DNA of 64,000 nucleotides from Aliarcobacter cryaerophilus. Lineage in GTDB: Bacteria; Campylobacterota; Campylobacteria; Campylobacterales; Arcobacteraceae. Positions within the stretch are counted from its first letter, which is position 1; every line of letters begins with the position of its first letter. The translations under genes were made by a program, and so were the position numbers. The stretch spans positions 372,001 through 436,000 of the forward strand of contig NZ_CP060694.1 of the NCBI RefSeq assembly GCF_014352935.1, given 5' to 3'. The notes beneath the pieces are model-generated. The model had not been told where the DNA came from and did no database searches. It saw only the letters and a program-made list of their open reading frames with translations. Shown here in pieces: positions 1 through 8,016 of the stretch.

Positions 1-2
1 GT

Positions 3-305
3 AGTAATTTATATAACAAAGATATTCTAAAAACAAATAAGTTTGAAAATTTAAATAGTAGTAGTCTTGAAAAAGTTGAAGATAAAGAACTAAGAGAAGT
101 AAGTAATAATTTTGAAGCATTTTTTATAAATCAAATATTGGAAACTTCTTTAAAATCAACTAGCATCGCAGGAGAAGAGGCTGGTAGCGATATTATAAAA
201 AGTATGTATTTACAATCAATTTCTGATAGTTCTAGTGGTAATTTCGGAATTAGTGATATGCTTTATAACTTTTTATCACAAAATAATAAGAAAGAGCAAG
301 GTTAA
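3..305 (+). CDS. flgJ: Rod-binding protein FlgJ, C-terminal part (gene enters from the left edge)
   Basis: An open frame runs in from the window edge and stops at 303-305. It encodes about 100 residues with the rod-binding signature NNFEAFFINQILETSLKS followed by an IIKSMYLQSISD segment, as in the N-terminal FlgJ domain. The protein ends soon after this domain, so there is no muramidase domain, which is usual for Campylobacterota FlgJ-like proteins. The role would be capping or assembling the flagellar rod in the periplasm. The next gene starts 3 nt after the stop, so this gene belongs to the flagellar operon. The start codon lies outside the window. Confidence 0.75.
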   Translation, partial: SNLYNKDILKTNKFENLNSSSLEKVEDKELREVSNNFEAFFINQILETSLKSTSIAGEEAGSDIIKSMYLQSISDSSSGNFGISDMLYNFLSQNNKKEQG

Positions 306-308
306 AAT

Positions 309-686
309 ATGGTTGATAAAATTGTAGATAATATGCAACAACTAATACTTGAGTTAAAAAATGCAATAAATCAAGATATAGAAGATATAAAAGCATCAAA
401 ACACGAAGAGCTTTTTGGAAGAAATGATAGAAAAAATTCAATCATAAATGAGATTATGAATCAAAAAGTTGAATTAAACAAAGAGTTATCAACACTTATT
501 CAAAATAACTTTGATGTTAATATTTATAGAGATAAAGTAAATGAACTAGAAGAAGGGTTAAGAACTTTATATGAGCTAAATAAAAAATTAGCAAACATAG
601 TTTTACCAATAAAACAGATGTATAAAGAGCTTTTAGATGAGATAAGTGAGCAATCTGGAGGACAGATTTTTGATATTAAGGCTTAG
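309..686 (+). CDS. FlgN-like flagellar export chaperone (putative)
   Basis: This is a 125-residue, highly charged, helical protein without membrane segments. It has the size, heptad-like Leu/Ile pattern (LILELKNAINQDIEDI, VNELEEGLRTLYELNKKLANIV) and position after flgJ that are typical of FlgN, the cytoplasmic chaperone for hook-associated proteins FlgK and FlgL. FlgN proteins diverge strongly, so the call rests on length, coiled-coil character and neighbours rather than on a unique motif. It starts 3 nt after flgJ, and its 3' end overlaps the next gene by 17 nt if that gene starts at TTG 670. Confidence 0.5.
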   Translation: MVDKIVDNMQQLILELKNAINQDIEDIKASKHEELFGRNDRKNSIINEIMNQKVELNKELSTLIQNNFDVNIYRDKVNELEEGLRTLYELNKKLANIVLPIKQMYKELLDEISEQSGGQIFDIKA

Positions 687-1065
687 TTTTTTATCTTTAG
701 TTTTTTCTTCATATTTATTTGCAATTTCTGTTTTTGTAACAAAAGAAGCAATAAAATATGAAGAGAAAATAGATATTTCTAAACTAGAACAAAAAGAGTT
801 TGACACAATTCCTAGGACTTGTACTCCTTTGACTTTGGAAGATTTGCAAAATGGTGAATTTATAACAACTCATCATATAAATAAAAATAGTATAGTTTGT
901 GAAAAAAGTGTAAGATCTACTGAAAACAATGAGATAATTTTTAATTTTGGCGGAGTTAAAATAGTAAAAAAAGGAAAAATTATCTATGAGAATGAAGAGT
1001 TTATAAGATTTAAGAATTTAGATGGAACTATTGAACAAATATATAAAGATGGAAGACAAAAATGA
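670..1065 (+). CDS. Small exported protein of the flagellar operon, function unknown
   Basis: I place the start at TTG 670, because GGAGGA at 657-662 is a strong ribosome binding site 7 nt upstream; a GTG at 646 is the longer alternative. From TTG 670 the 131-residue product begins with a hydrophobic segment (residues 2-18) that looks like a signal peptide or N-terminal anchor. The rest has a short VFVTKEAI strand, two cysteines and a basic C-terminus. I do not recognise the family. A distant SAF/FlgA-type relation is possible but not supported by a clear motif. The stop overlaps the flhF start (ATGA), so the two are translationally coupled. Confidence 0.6.
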   Translation: MILRLSFLSLVFSSYLFAISVFVTKEAIKYEEKIDISKLEQKEFDTIPRTCTPLTLEDLQNGEFITTHHINKNSIVCEKSVRSTENNEIIFNFGGVKIVKKGKIIYENEEFIRFKNLDGTIEQIYKDGRQK

Positions 1066-2216
1066 ATAGACTCTCTTTTTTAGGGGAAACACCAACAGAA
1101 GCCTTAAGAAATGCTCAAATTGAGTGTGGAGAAGATGCTATTGTAATCTCTACAAAAAAAATAGCAAATGCAAATGGTTATAATAAAGATATGTATGAGA
1201 TAGTTGTTGCTGTTGAAGATGAAGAGATTCAAAAAAATATGGAGTTTACAAAAACAGCAATTACTAAAGCTACTGTTGAATCTCAACCTATAAAAGCACA
1301 AGTTTATGACTATAAAGAGGAGATTTTGAAAATGCAATCTCTTCTTGAACAAGTACAAAAAACTCTTTGGAAACCAAAAAGCCAACTATACGATTTGCTT
1401 ATACCTCCAGAATTTATAGATGTTTACACTATCTTTGAAAAAAATGAGTTCGATAGTGAGATGACATACACTATTATGAAAAAGACAATAAAAGAACTTC
1501 CAGTTTCACTAAAATCAAATCAAAAAAAAGTAAATGATTTCTTTAAATTAGTTTTAAGAAGAGTTATTCCTATTAAAATGGAGCAACCTTTAAGAAAAGA
1601 GCAAAGAAAAATTATGATGATGGTAGGTCCTACAGGAGTTGGAAAAACTACAACTATTTCAAAGCTAGCTGCAAGATTTGCTTACAAAATGGAACAAAAC
1701 CATAAGGTTGGAGTAATTACTTTAGACTCTTTTAGAGTAGGTGCAATAGAACAGCTACAAGCATATACAAATATTATGAGACTTCCTTTAGAAATAGTAA
1801 AGAAGCCTGAAGATTTGACTGAAGCACTTTTAAGGCTTAAAAATTGTAATTATATTTTTATTGACACAGCAGGTTCAAGTCAATATGATATAGATAAAAT
1901 AGAACTTATAAATGAGTACAGAAATCATGTATATGAACTTCCTATTGAGAAAACTTTGGTTTTACCTTCAAATGTAAAACATAGTGATTTAATGGAGATT
2001 TATAAAAATTATTCAATACTTGATATTGATAATTTAATCTTTACAAAATTAGATGAGACAAAAAGTTTTGGAAATGTTATATCCTTTTCACATAAAACAA
2101 AAAAATCAATAACATATTTCTCTATTGGACAAAATGTTCCTGATGATTTAATTGCAGCAGATGCTTCATTTTTAATAGATTGTTTTATGAATAATGAGTG
2201 CAGTAAGGAGATATAA
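1062..2216 (+). CDS. flhF: Flagellar biosynthesis GTPase FlhF
   Basis: This 384-residue SRP-type GTPase places flagella at the cell pole together with FlhG. The N-terminal region opens with FLGETPTEALRNAQ, a typical FlhF start. The NG domain carries the P-loop GPTGVGKTT (from residue 189), followed by the ITLDSFRVGAIEQLQAY motif, an IDTAGS switch motif and TKLDETKSFG near the C-terminus. Length and motif order fit the family. It overlaps the upstream gene by 4 nt and shares one base (TAATG) with flhG, so it is firmly within the operon. Confidence 0.95.
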   Translation: MNRLSFLGETPTEALRNAQIECGEDAIVISTKKIANANGYNKDMYEIVVAVEDEEIQKNMEFTKTAITKATVESQPIKAQVYDYKEEILKMQSLLEQVQKTLWKPKSQLYDLLIPPEFIDVYTIFEKNEFDSEMTYTIMKKTIKELPVSLKSNQKKVNDFFKLVLRRVIPIKMEQPLRKEQRKIMMMVGPTGVGKTTTISKLAARFAYKMEQNHKVGVITLDSFRVGAIEQLQAYTNIMRLPLEIVKKPEDLTEALLRLKNCNYIFIDTAGSSQYDIDKIELINEYRNHVYELPIEKTLVLPSNVKHSDLMEIYKNYSILDIDNLIFTKLDETKSFGNVISFSHKTKKSITYFSIGQNVPDDLIAADASFLIDCFMNNECSKEI

Positions 2217-3037
2217 TGCTAGATGCTAGATTATCTCAAGCCGAAAAATTAATAAATCTTACTTCAAAAGTAAATAGCGAAGTAAGTAGCTCAAAAACAA
2301 AACTTTTGACAATAACATCTGGAAAAGGTGGAGTTGGAAAATCTACTTTTACAGCTAATTTTGCTTATATATTATCTCAAAAAAATTTAAGAGTATTGGT
2401 TTTAGATGCAGATATAGGTTTGGCAAATATGCAGGTACTTTTTGATGTAAAACCAGTAGTTACTCTTTTTGACTATATTAATGGGCATAAAAAACTTCAA
2501 GAAGTAATAATAGAAACGAAATACCCAAATTTATCTTTAATTGCTGGGAAAAGTGGATACCAATATGCAACAAATAGTAGTAGTTTTATATTTTCTAGAT
2601 TAGTTCAAGATATATTGGATTTAAATTTTTATGATATTTTGATTGTTGATACTGGAGCTGGATTAAATGATTATGTAAAAGAGTTTTTAAAAGTATCAAC
2701 AAATATTTTAGCAATAACTTCAACAGATCCTAGTGCTTTAACTGATGTCTACTCTTTGATAAAAATGTTAGCAATCGATAAAAAAAGTTTAATGCTCTGT
2801 TTTAATCATACAAAAAATGATCTAGTTGGTGAAACAATTTCAAACTCTTTGATAAATTTAGCTAAAAAAAACAGATTAAAAAGCGAATTTGTGATAAAAT
2901 ATATAGGAAGTGTACCAAGCAGTGAGAACATTACAAAAATAGCTAGAGCTAGAAGAATATTTGTTAATGAGTTTCCACAAGAGGAAGCTTCTTTTAGGTT
3001 GCATAGTATTGTAGATCGTGTTTTAAAAAATATTTAA
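2216..3037 (+). CDS. flhG: Flagellar number regulator FlhG (MinD/ParA-type ATPase)
   Basis: This 273-residue protein has the deviant Walker A motif GKGGVGKS at residues 36-43 and DADIGLANMQVLFDV in the position that defines the MinD/FlhG group, followed by LIVDTGAG (Walker B). FlhG controls how many flagella are built and stimulates the FlhF GTPase. The C-terminal part has a short amphipathic segment (FRLHSIVDRVLKNI) consistent with membrane association. It begins on the last base of the flhF stop codon. Confidence 0.93.
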   Translation: MLDARLSQAEKLINLTSKVNSEVSSSKTKLLTITSGKGGVGKSTFTANFAYILSQKNLRVLVLDADIGLANMQVLFDVKPVVTLFDYINGHKKLQEVIIETKYPNLSLIAGKSGYQYATNSSSFIFSRLVQDILDLNFYDILIVDTGAGLNDYVKEFLKVSTNILAITSTDPSALTDVYSLIKMLAIDKKSLMLCFNHTKNDLVGETISNSLINLAKKNRLKSEFVIKYIGSVPSSENITKIARARRIFVNEFPQEEASFRLHSIVDRVLKNI

Positions 3038-3051
3038 AAATCGGAGTTTAA

Positions 3052-3423
3052 GTGGTAGTAGAAAGATTTTCGCAAAATCTAATAAATACTGGAATATTTA
3101 AGATATATATAGCAATTGGTTTTTTTGCTACAATAATATTTTTTACATTCAACTCAGAACTTTTTTCACCTCTTCAAATGCTTTTTGGAGCTATTTTAGT
3201 TACTGTTACTTTAAAAGGTTTTAGTAATTTAATGTTATCTTTTATAGTTAATAATTTTAGTCTAGATCAAAAGAGAATGGAGTTTGATAATAGATATAAT
3301 GAAGATAAAATCAACTTGCTTTTAAATCAACTTGTTGTAAAAGATATAAAAGAAGATAAAGAAAATGATGAGCAATCAAACGAAAATTCAACTCAAGATA
3401 AAAAAGAAGAAGCTGCAAGCTAA
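3052..3423 (+). CDS. Small membrane protein of the flhF-flhG region
   Basis: This 123-residue protein starts at GTG 3052 with GGAG at 3043-3046 as ribosome binding site. Two hydrophobic segments (about residues 16-33 and 40-65) are followed by a long, very acidic and basic C-terminal tail rich in D, E, K and N. In Campylobacter and Helicobacter a comparable small membrane protein lies between flhG and fliA. Here fliE follows instead and no fliA is seen. The function is unknown. Confidence 0.65.
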   Translation: MVVERFSQNLINTGIFKIYIAIGFFATIIFFTFNSELFSPLQMLFGAILVTVTLKGFSNLMLSFIVNNFSLDQKRMEFDNRYNEDKINLLLNQLVVKDIKEDKENDEQSNENSTQDKKEEAAS

Positions 3424-3439
3424 AATAGGAGATTAAAAA

Positions 3440-3760
3440 ATGAGCATAGTAGGTGCTATAAACTATTTAAATCCATTGCAAGGTATTGATAGTGCAAATG
3501 TAAAACAAAGTGAAACTTTAAGTGAAAGTCAATATGCTGATAAATCTTTTAAAGATTTGTTAAATGGGGCTATAAATGAGGTAAATGATTCTCAAATAGA
3601 AGGATATAACTCTATGAAAGAGATTGCAACAGGAAAAGTTGCAAATCTTCAAGAAGCTGTTCAAAAAATTGAAGAAGCAGAATTAAGTCTTAAATTGGGA
3701 TTAGAAGTTAAAAATAAAGCTATAAATGCTTATAGAGAAATTATGAGAATGCAAATTTAG
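3440..3760 (+). CDS. fliE: Flagellar hook-basal body junction protein FliE
   Basis: This 106-residue protein ends with the FliE signature VKNKAINAYREIMRMQI and has the preceding EAVQKIEEAELSLKLGLEV helix. FliE links the MS ring to the proximal rod and is exported early by the flagellar type III apparatus. AGGAG lies just upstream of the ATG. It is followed after 15 nt by flgC, but the usual third partner flgB is not next to them. Confidence 0.93.
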   Translation: MSIVGAINYLNPLQGIDSANVKQSETLSESQYADKSFKDLLNGAINEVNDSQIEGYNSMKEIATGKVANLQEAVQKIEEAELSLKLGLEVKNKAINAYREIMRMQI

Positions 3761-3775
3761 TAAAAGGAGCAAATT

Positions 3776-4243
3776 ATGGGTTTTTTTGATGGATATAACG
3801 TATCAACTTCAGGAATGAGTGCACAAAGAACAAGAATAAATGTTGTAAGTGCTAATATTGCAAATGCAAAAACAACTCATACTCAAGAAGGTGGACCATA
3901 TAAAAAGCAACAAGTTGTTTTTGAAGATGTTCTATTAGCAAATAAAACTAGAAGAACAAATTCAAATGATATTGAAGTAAATAATTCTCCACAATCTGAT
4001 TTGGCTCTTAGAGCTGTTGGAGTAAAAAAGATTATTCATACAGATGCGCAACCTGTATTAAGATATGATCCTACTCATCCAGATGCAAATGAAAAAGGTT
4101 ATGTAGCATATCCTGATATAAATCCTGTTATCGAAATGGTTGATTTAATAGAGGCTATGAGATCTTATGAAGCAAATGTTACTGCATTTAATACTCATAG
4201 GGGAATTGATACAAAAACTCTAGATATATTAGCTGGAAATTAA
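3776..4243 (+). CDS. flgC: Proximal rod protein FlgC
   Basis: This 155-residue protein begins with the flagellar rod N-terminal motif NVSTSGMSAQRTRINVVSAN followed by IANAKTT. It ends with the C-terminal rod/hook motif VDLIEAMRSYEANVTAFN. Its length matches FlgC. AAAGGAG precedes the start. FlgC polymerises in the periplasm as part of the proximal rod. Its position directly after fliE supports the call. Confidence 0.94.
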   Translation: MGFFDGYNVSTSGMSAQRTRINVVSANIANAKTTHTQEGGPYKKQQVVFEDVLLANKTRRTNSNDIEVNNSPQSDLALRAVGVKKIIHTDAQPVLRYDPTHPDANEKGYVAYPDINPVIEMVDLIEAMRSYEANVTAFNTHRGIDTKTLDILAGN

Positions 4244-4253
4244 GGACTAAAAA

Positions 4254-6206
4254 ATGGCAAATCTGGTTGATATTTTTACACAGACAAGTGGTTTAAAAGG
4301 TGAAGCAACAGTTTTAAGCACAAGTGAAGATTTGCCAAAAGATAAGCCATCTTTATTTGATTCTCTTCTAAAAACTTCAATAGAAGATATTGAAAACAGT
4401 TCAGCACAAAATACAAATTCAAAGATAGTATCTCAAAATATTACTTCAAATTTAGAAAAGAGTCCTTTGGATGCAGAAGTTATAGAGGTTAATACAAAAT
4501 TGATTGATGAAGGTTTCGATTCTCAAGCTATTAATTTGGATGAAAATTCAAATAGTGAAGAAGTTATAAAAGATTTATCAAAAAACATAACAAATGAGTT
4601 AAGTAAAGATAATACAAAAAAAGATGAGATAAAAGAACCTACAAAAAATATTCAAAATAGTATAAGTAGTAAGAACTCATTACTAGATAGGTTAGTTTTG
4701 GAAGTAAAAAATAGTAATTTAGAACAAGTACCTAAAGTTGAGCAAATTTTAAGTGAACCTTCGGAAAATGCTGATGTTTTAAGTACTGATAAGAGTTTTA
4801 TAAAATCTTTAGATAAAGTTATTGAAGGCTTAAAAAATCAAAATAATTTAGAACAAAAATTAGATAGTGAAAAAATTATAATTTCTAAAGATGATAAATT
4901 AGTAGAGATAATAAAAGAGCAAGAAATTCTTATAGAAGATATAAATGGAAATAATTTACAAATAAAAGATGACAACAGTCAAAATTTTGATGATGTAACT
5001 TTAGAAACAACTCAAAATTTATCGCAAATAATAGTAAATAGTGAAGATAGACAAAATGTAGAAAATCAAATTGAAACTTCTGTAGTTTTAAAAGATAGTT
5101 TAAATTTTGAAAATATTTTGATTGTTGAAGATGAAGTTGTAAAGAGTGATGCTATCAAAAATGAAACTGTAAAAAATGAAAACAAATTAAATTCACAAAA
5201 TATTTTAATTGTTGAGAATGAAATTGTAAAAACTGAAAACAATACGAAAGTAGATCAAAAATTATCTCTTATGGATCAATTAATTCAAACAAACAGTAAA
5301 AAAGATATTACAACAAAAATAGAAGAATCTGCTACTTCAAATCCTCAAAGCGTAGAGCAAATTAATAAAAATTCAAAAGAGGTTGCCTCAAATATTTTTT
5401 TAGCTGAGCAAAAAAATAGTTTGAATAATCAACTACTTTTTAATAAAAATGAAGCAGTGAATATTTTAAAAAATGCTTCAAGTATTGAAGATATAGAAAA
5501 AAGTGCAAATATCTTAGATTTAGATGCAAATAATTTAGAAGTTGAACAAAATATCTCTAGTGAGAGTTTAAATGATTTAAGTGTAGATGAAAAAGAGATT
5601 TTAGATAGAAAAAATATTTTAAATAGTATTTTAAATGAAAAAAATATAAGAAGTGTAGATGTTAGAAATCTTATAACAAACTCAATAGAGGCTTCGAAAG
5701 CCCTTTTGGAAGATACTATAAATATTTTAGATGATAAAATTTTGGATATTCAACCAAATTTGGTAAATTCAATTCAATCAAGAATTGTTGGAGCAAAACA
5801 GCAAATGGCTTCTATGATGTCAGATGTTGCAAGACAGATGTATGAAAACTATAAACCGCCTGTTACTGTTTTTAGAATGAATTTAAATCCTGGAGATTTA
5901 GGAACTATTTCAGTTTTAATGAAACAAGATAAGTCAAGTGGATTAACTATTAATATGAGTGTTTCTAATATTGCAACACTAGAGCTTTTAATGGAAAATC
6001 AAAATATGTTAAGAAACTCATTGGCAAAAACATTTAATGATAGTGCAAACTTTAATCTTGATTTCTCAAAAGGAGAAGGTGGTCAAAGCCAAGGAGACTC
6101 TTCAAGTAATCAAAATCAAAGAGATAAAAGAGATTCAAACACTCAAGAGATATTAAGGCTTAAGAAAGAGAATAAAGATTACGAAGAGAAAAACGATTAT
6201 ATGTAA
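4254..6206 (+). CDS. fliK: Flagellar hook-length control protein FliK
   Basis: This 650-residue protein is mostly a low-complexity, Asn/Lys/Ser/Glu-rich region (residues about 20-490) that contains a degenerate internal repeat around NFENILIVEDEVVKSD and NSQNILIVENEIVKTE. The C-terminal domain (about 520-610) contains FRMNLNPGDLGTISVLMKQ and LELLMENQNMLRNSLAKTF, the hook-length control fold that contacts FlhB and switches export specificity. The long unstructured ruler region is typical of FliK, and its length varies greatly among species. The last codon overlaps the fliR start. Confidence 0.85.
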   Translation: MANLVDIFTQTSGLKGEATVLSTSEDLPKDKPSLFDSLLKTSIEDIENSSAQNTNSKIVSQNITSNLEKSPLDAEVIEVNTKLIDEGFDSQAINLDENSNSEEVIKDLSKNITNELSKDNTKKDEIKEPTKNIQNSISSKNSLLDRLVLEVKNSNLEQVPKVEQILSEPSENADVLSTDKSFIKSLDKVIEGLKNQNNLEQKLDSEKIIISKDDKLVEIIKEQEILIEDINGNNLQIKDDNSQNFDDVTLETTQNLSQIIVNSEDRQNVENQIETSVVLKDSLNFENILIVEDEVVKSDAIKNETVKNENKLNSQNILIVENEIVKTENNTKVDQKLSLMDQLIQTNSKKDITTKIEESATSNPQSVEQINKNSKEVASNIFLAEQKNSLNNQLLFNKNEAVNILKNASSIEDIEKSANILDLDANNLEVEQNISSESLNDLSVDEKEILDRKNILNSILNEKNIRSVDVRNLITNSIEASKALLEDTINILDDKILDIQPNLVNSIQSRIVGAKQQMASMMSDVARQMYENYKPPVTVFRMNLNPGDLGTISVLMKQDKSSGLTINMSVSNIATLELLMENQNMLRNSLAKTFNDSANFNLDFSKGEGGQSQGDSSSNQNQRDKRDSNTQEILRLKKENKDYEEKNDYM

Positions 6207-6955
6207 TGGAAGAGTTTTTCTCACTTTTAAATGAAGATGTTCTTGTTAAATTTCTTCTTCTTTTTGCAAGAGTAGTATCTTTTGTAGCGTTTATGCCAGT
6301 TTTTGGACATACAGCAATAAGCGTTACTGTAAGAGTTGCTTTTGCTTTTTATTTAGTAATTTTTCTTTTTCCTTTTATTGGTGATGTTAAATATATTAGT
6401 GAATCTTCATTTATAGTATCTTTATTATCTGAAATTACTTTGGGATTAGTTGCTGCAATGCTTGTAAATATAATATTTTCATCTGTTAAGATTATAGGTG
6501 AATTTGTTGAGTATTCAACTGCTTTATCTATGGCTATGATGTTTGACCCAACAACAGGTTCTCAAGAAGGTTTGGTAGCAAAACTACTTTTTTGGATATC
6601 ATTGATGCTATTTTTCCAAACAGGAATGTATGAAATGACATTGGTTTTATTAGCAAAAAGTTTCTCTATGATACATTTAGGAACTTTTGATATATTCTCT
6701 ATAAATGGTATAAAACTTGCTATTGGTGAGATAAATAGAATGTTTGCCTTTGCATTTACTTTTGCTTTACCTCTATTTTTTATAGGATTTATTTTGGATG
6801 TTTATTATGGTTATGGTACAAAGTCAATGCCAGCATTTTCTCCATTTATTATAACTTTTCAGTTGAAGTTTGCTTTAATATTTTTGTTTTTAATATTTGG
6901 ATTAGAGATATTTTTTGATGCATTTACAAACTATTTTATTAGTAAATTTGAGTAG
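6206..6955 (+). CDS. fliR: Flagellar export apparatus protein FliR
   Basis: This 249-residue integral membrane protein has about five or six hydrophobic segments. Early FARVVSFVAFMPVFG and central STALSMAMMFDPTTGSQEG segments are characteristic of FliR. FliR assembles with FliP and FliQ to form the export gate. It overlaps the fliK stop by one base (TAATG) and is followed 8 nt later by flhB, the usual fliR-flhB pairing. Confidence 0.95.
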   Translation: MEEFFSLLNEDVLVKFLLLFARVVSFVAFMPVFGHTAISVTVRVAFAFYLVIFLFPFIGDVKYISESSFIVSLLSEITLGLVAAMLVNIIFSSVKIIGEFVEYSTALSMAMMFDPTTGSQEGLVAKLLFWISLMLFFQTGMYEMTLVLLAKSFSMIHLGTFDIFSINGIKLAIGEINRMFAFAFTFALPLFFIGFILDVYYGYGTKSMPAFSPFIITFQLKFALIFLFLIFGLEIFFDAFTNYFISKFE

Positions 6956-6963
6956 GAAGTTTT

Positions 6964-8013
6964 ATGGCTGATGATGAAGAAAAAACAGAAGAACCCACAT
7001 CCAAGAAGATAGAAGATGCCAGAGCTGAAGGAAATGTAGGTAAATCTGCTGAAGTAGCTGGTGCTGTTATTTTAACTTTGGGCTCTGTTTATTTAATATT
7101 TCTTTCAGGTTTTACATTTTTAGAGATAAAAAAAGTGATGTTGTATATCTATGGTTTTATAGGACAAGAAATAGACGAAAGCACATATTTTACAATTACT
7201 GTTACAGTTGCAACAACACTTGTAAAAGCTTTGTCTCCCATATATTTGTTAGTTTTTGTTTTAGCACTTGCTAGCAACTGGATGCAGTTTGGATTTATTG
7301 CAACTCCTTTAAAATTTGATTTACAAAAACTAGATCCAATAAAAGGTATGCAAAATGTTTTTAGCCTAAAAAAATTGATGGAGGCTCTTAAATTAACCCT
7401 TAAATTAGCTGTTATAGTTTGGGTTATGTTTTTACTTTTTGCATTAACATATCAAGATTTTTTGACAATGATGAATAAAGAGCTAAATGCAACTATAGAA
7501 GCTATGATAGACTTGATTATTATATTTGTTTTTACCATTTTGTTTATTATTATTATTTTTGCTATAATAGATTTCTATTTTTCTAAACATTATTATATGA
7601 AATCTTTAAGAATGAGTAAGCAAGAGATTAAAGATGAGTATAAAAATATGGAAGGAGACCCTCAAGTTAAGGGAAGAATTCGTAGAATTCAGATGCAAAT
7701 GGCACAAAAAAGAATGATGAGTAGCGTTCCTGATGCAGATGTTGTTATTACAAATCCAACACACTATGCTGTTGCTTTAAAATATGATAGTTCAAAAAAT
7801 CAAGCTCCTTTAGTTGTTGCAAAAGGTATAGACTTTTTAGCTTTAAGAATAAAAGAGATAGCAAAAGAGAATAGTGTAACTATAATAGAAAATCCAAGTC
7901 TAGCACGGGCTTTGTATGATCAAATTGAGTTAGAAAGAGAAGTTCCTTCAGAGTTTTATAAAGCAATTGCTGAGATTTTCTCTTATGTTTATGAATTAAA
8001 GAAAAAAAGGTAG
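6964..8013 (+). CDS. flhB: Flagellar export switch protein FlhB
   Basis: This 349-residue protein begins with the family signature EEKTEEPTSKKIEDARAEGN. Four membrane segments are followed by a cytoplasmic domain with the autocleavage motif NPTH (N264-P265), embedded in VVITNPTHYAVALKYD. Cleavage there changes substrate class from rod/hook to filament proteins in concert with FliK. All features needed for function are intact. Confidence 0.97.
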   Translation: MADDEEKTEEPTSKKIEDARAEGNVGKSAEVAGAVILTLGSVYLIFLSGFTFLEIKKVMLYIYGFIGQEIDESTYFTITVTVATTLVKALSPIYLLVFVLALASNWMQFGFIATPLKFDLQKLDPIKGMQNVFSLKKLMEALKLTLKLAVIVWVMFLLFALTYQDFLTMMNKELNATIEAMIDLIIIFVFTILFIIIIFAIIDFYFSKHYYMKSLRMSKQEIKDEYKNMEGDPQVKGRIRRIQMQMAQKRMMSSVPDADVVITNPTHYAVALKYDSSKNQAPLVVAKGIDFLALRIKEIAKENSVTIIENPSLARALYDQIELEREVPSEFYKAIAEIFSYVYELKKKR

Positions 8014-8016
8014 AAT

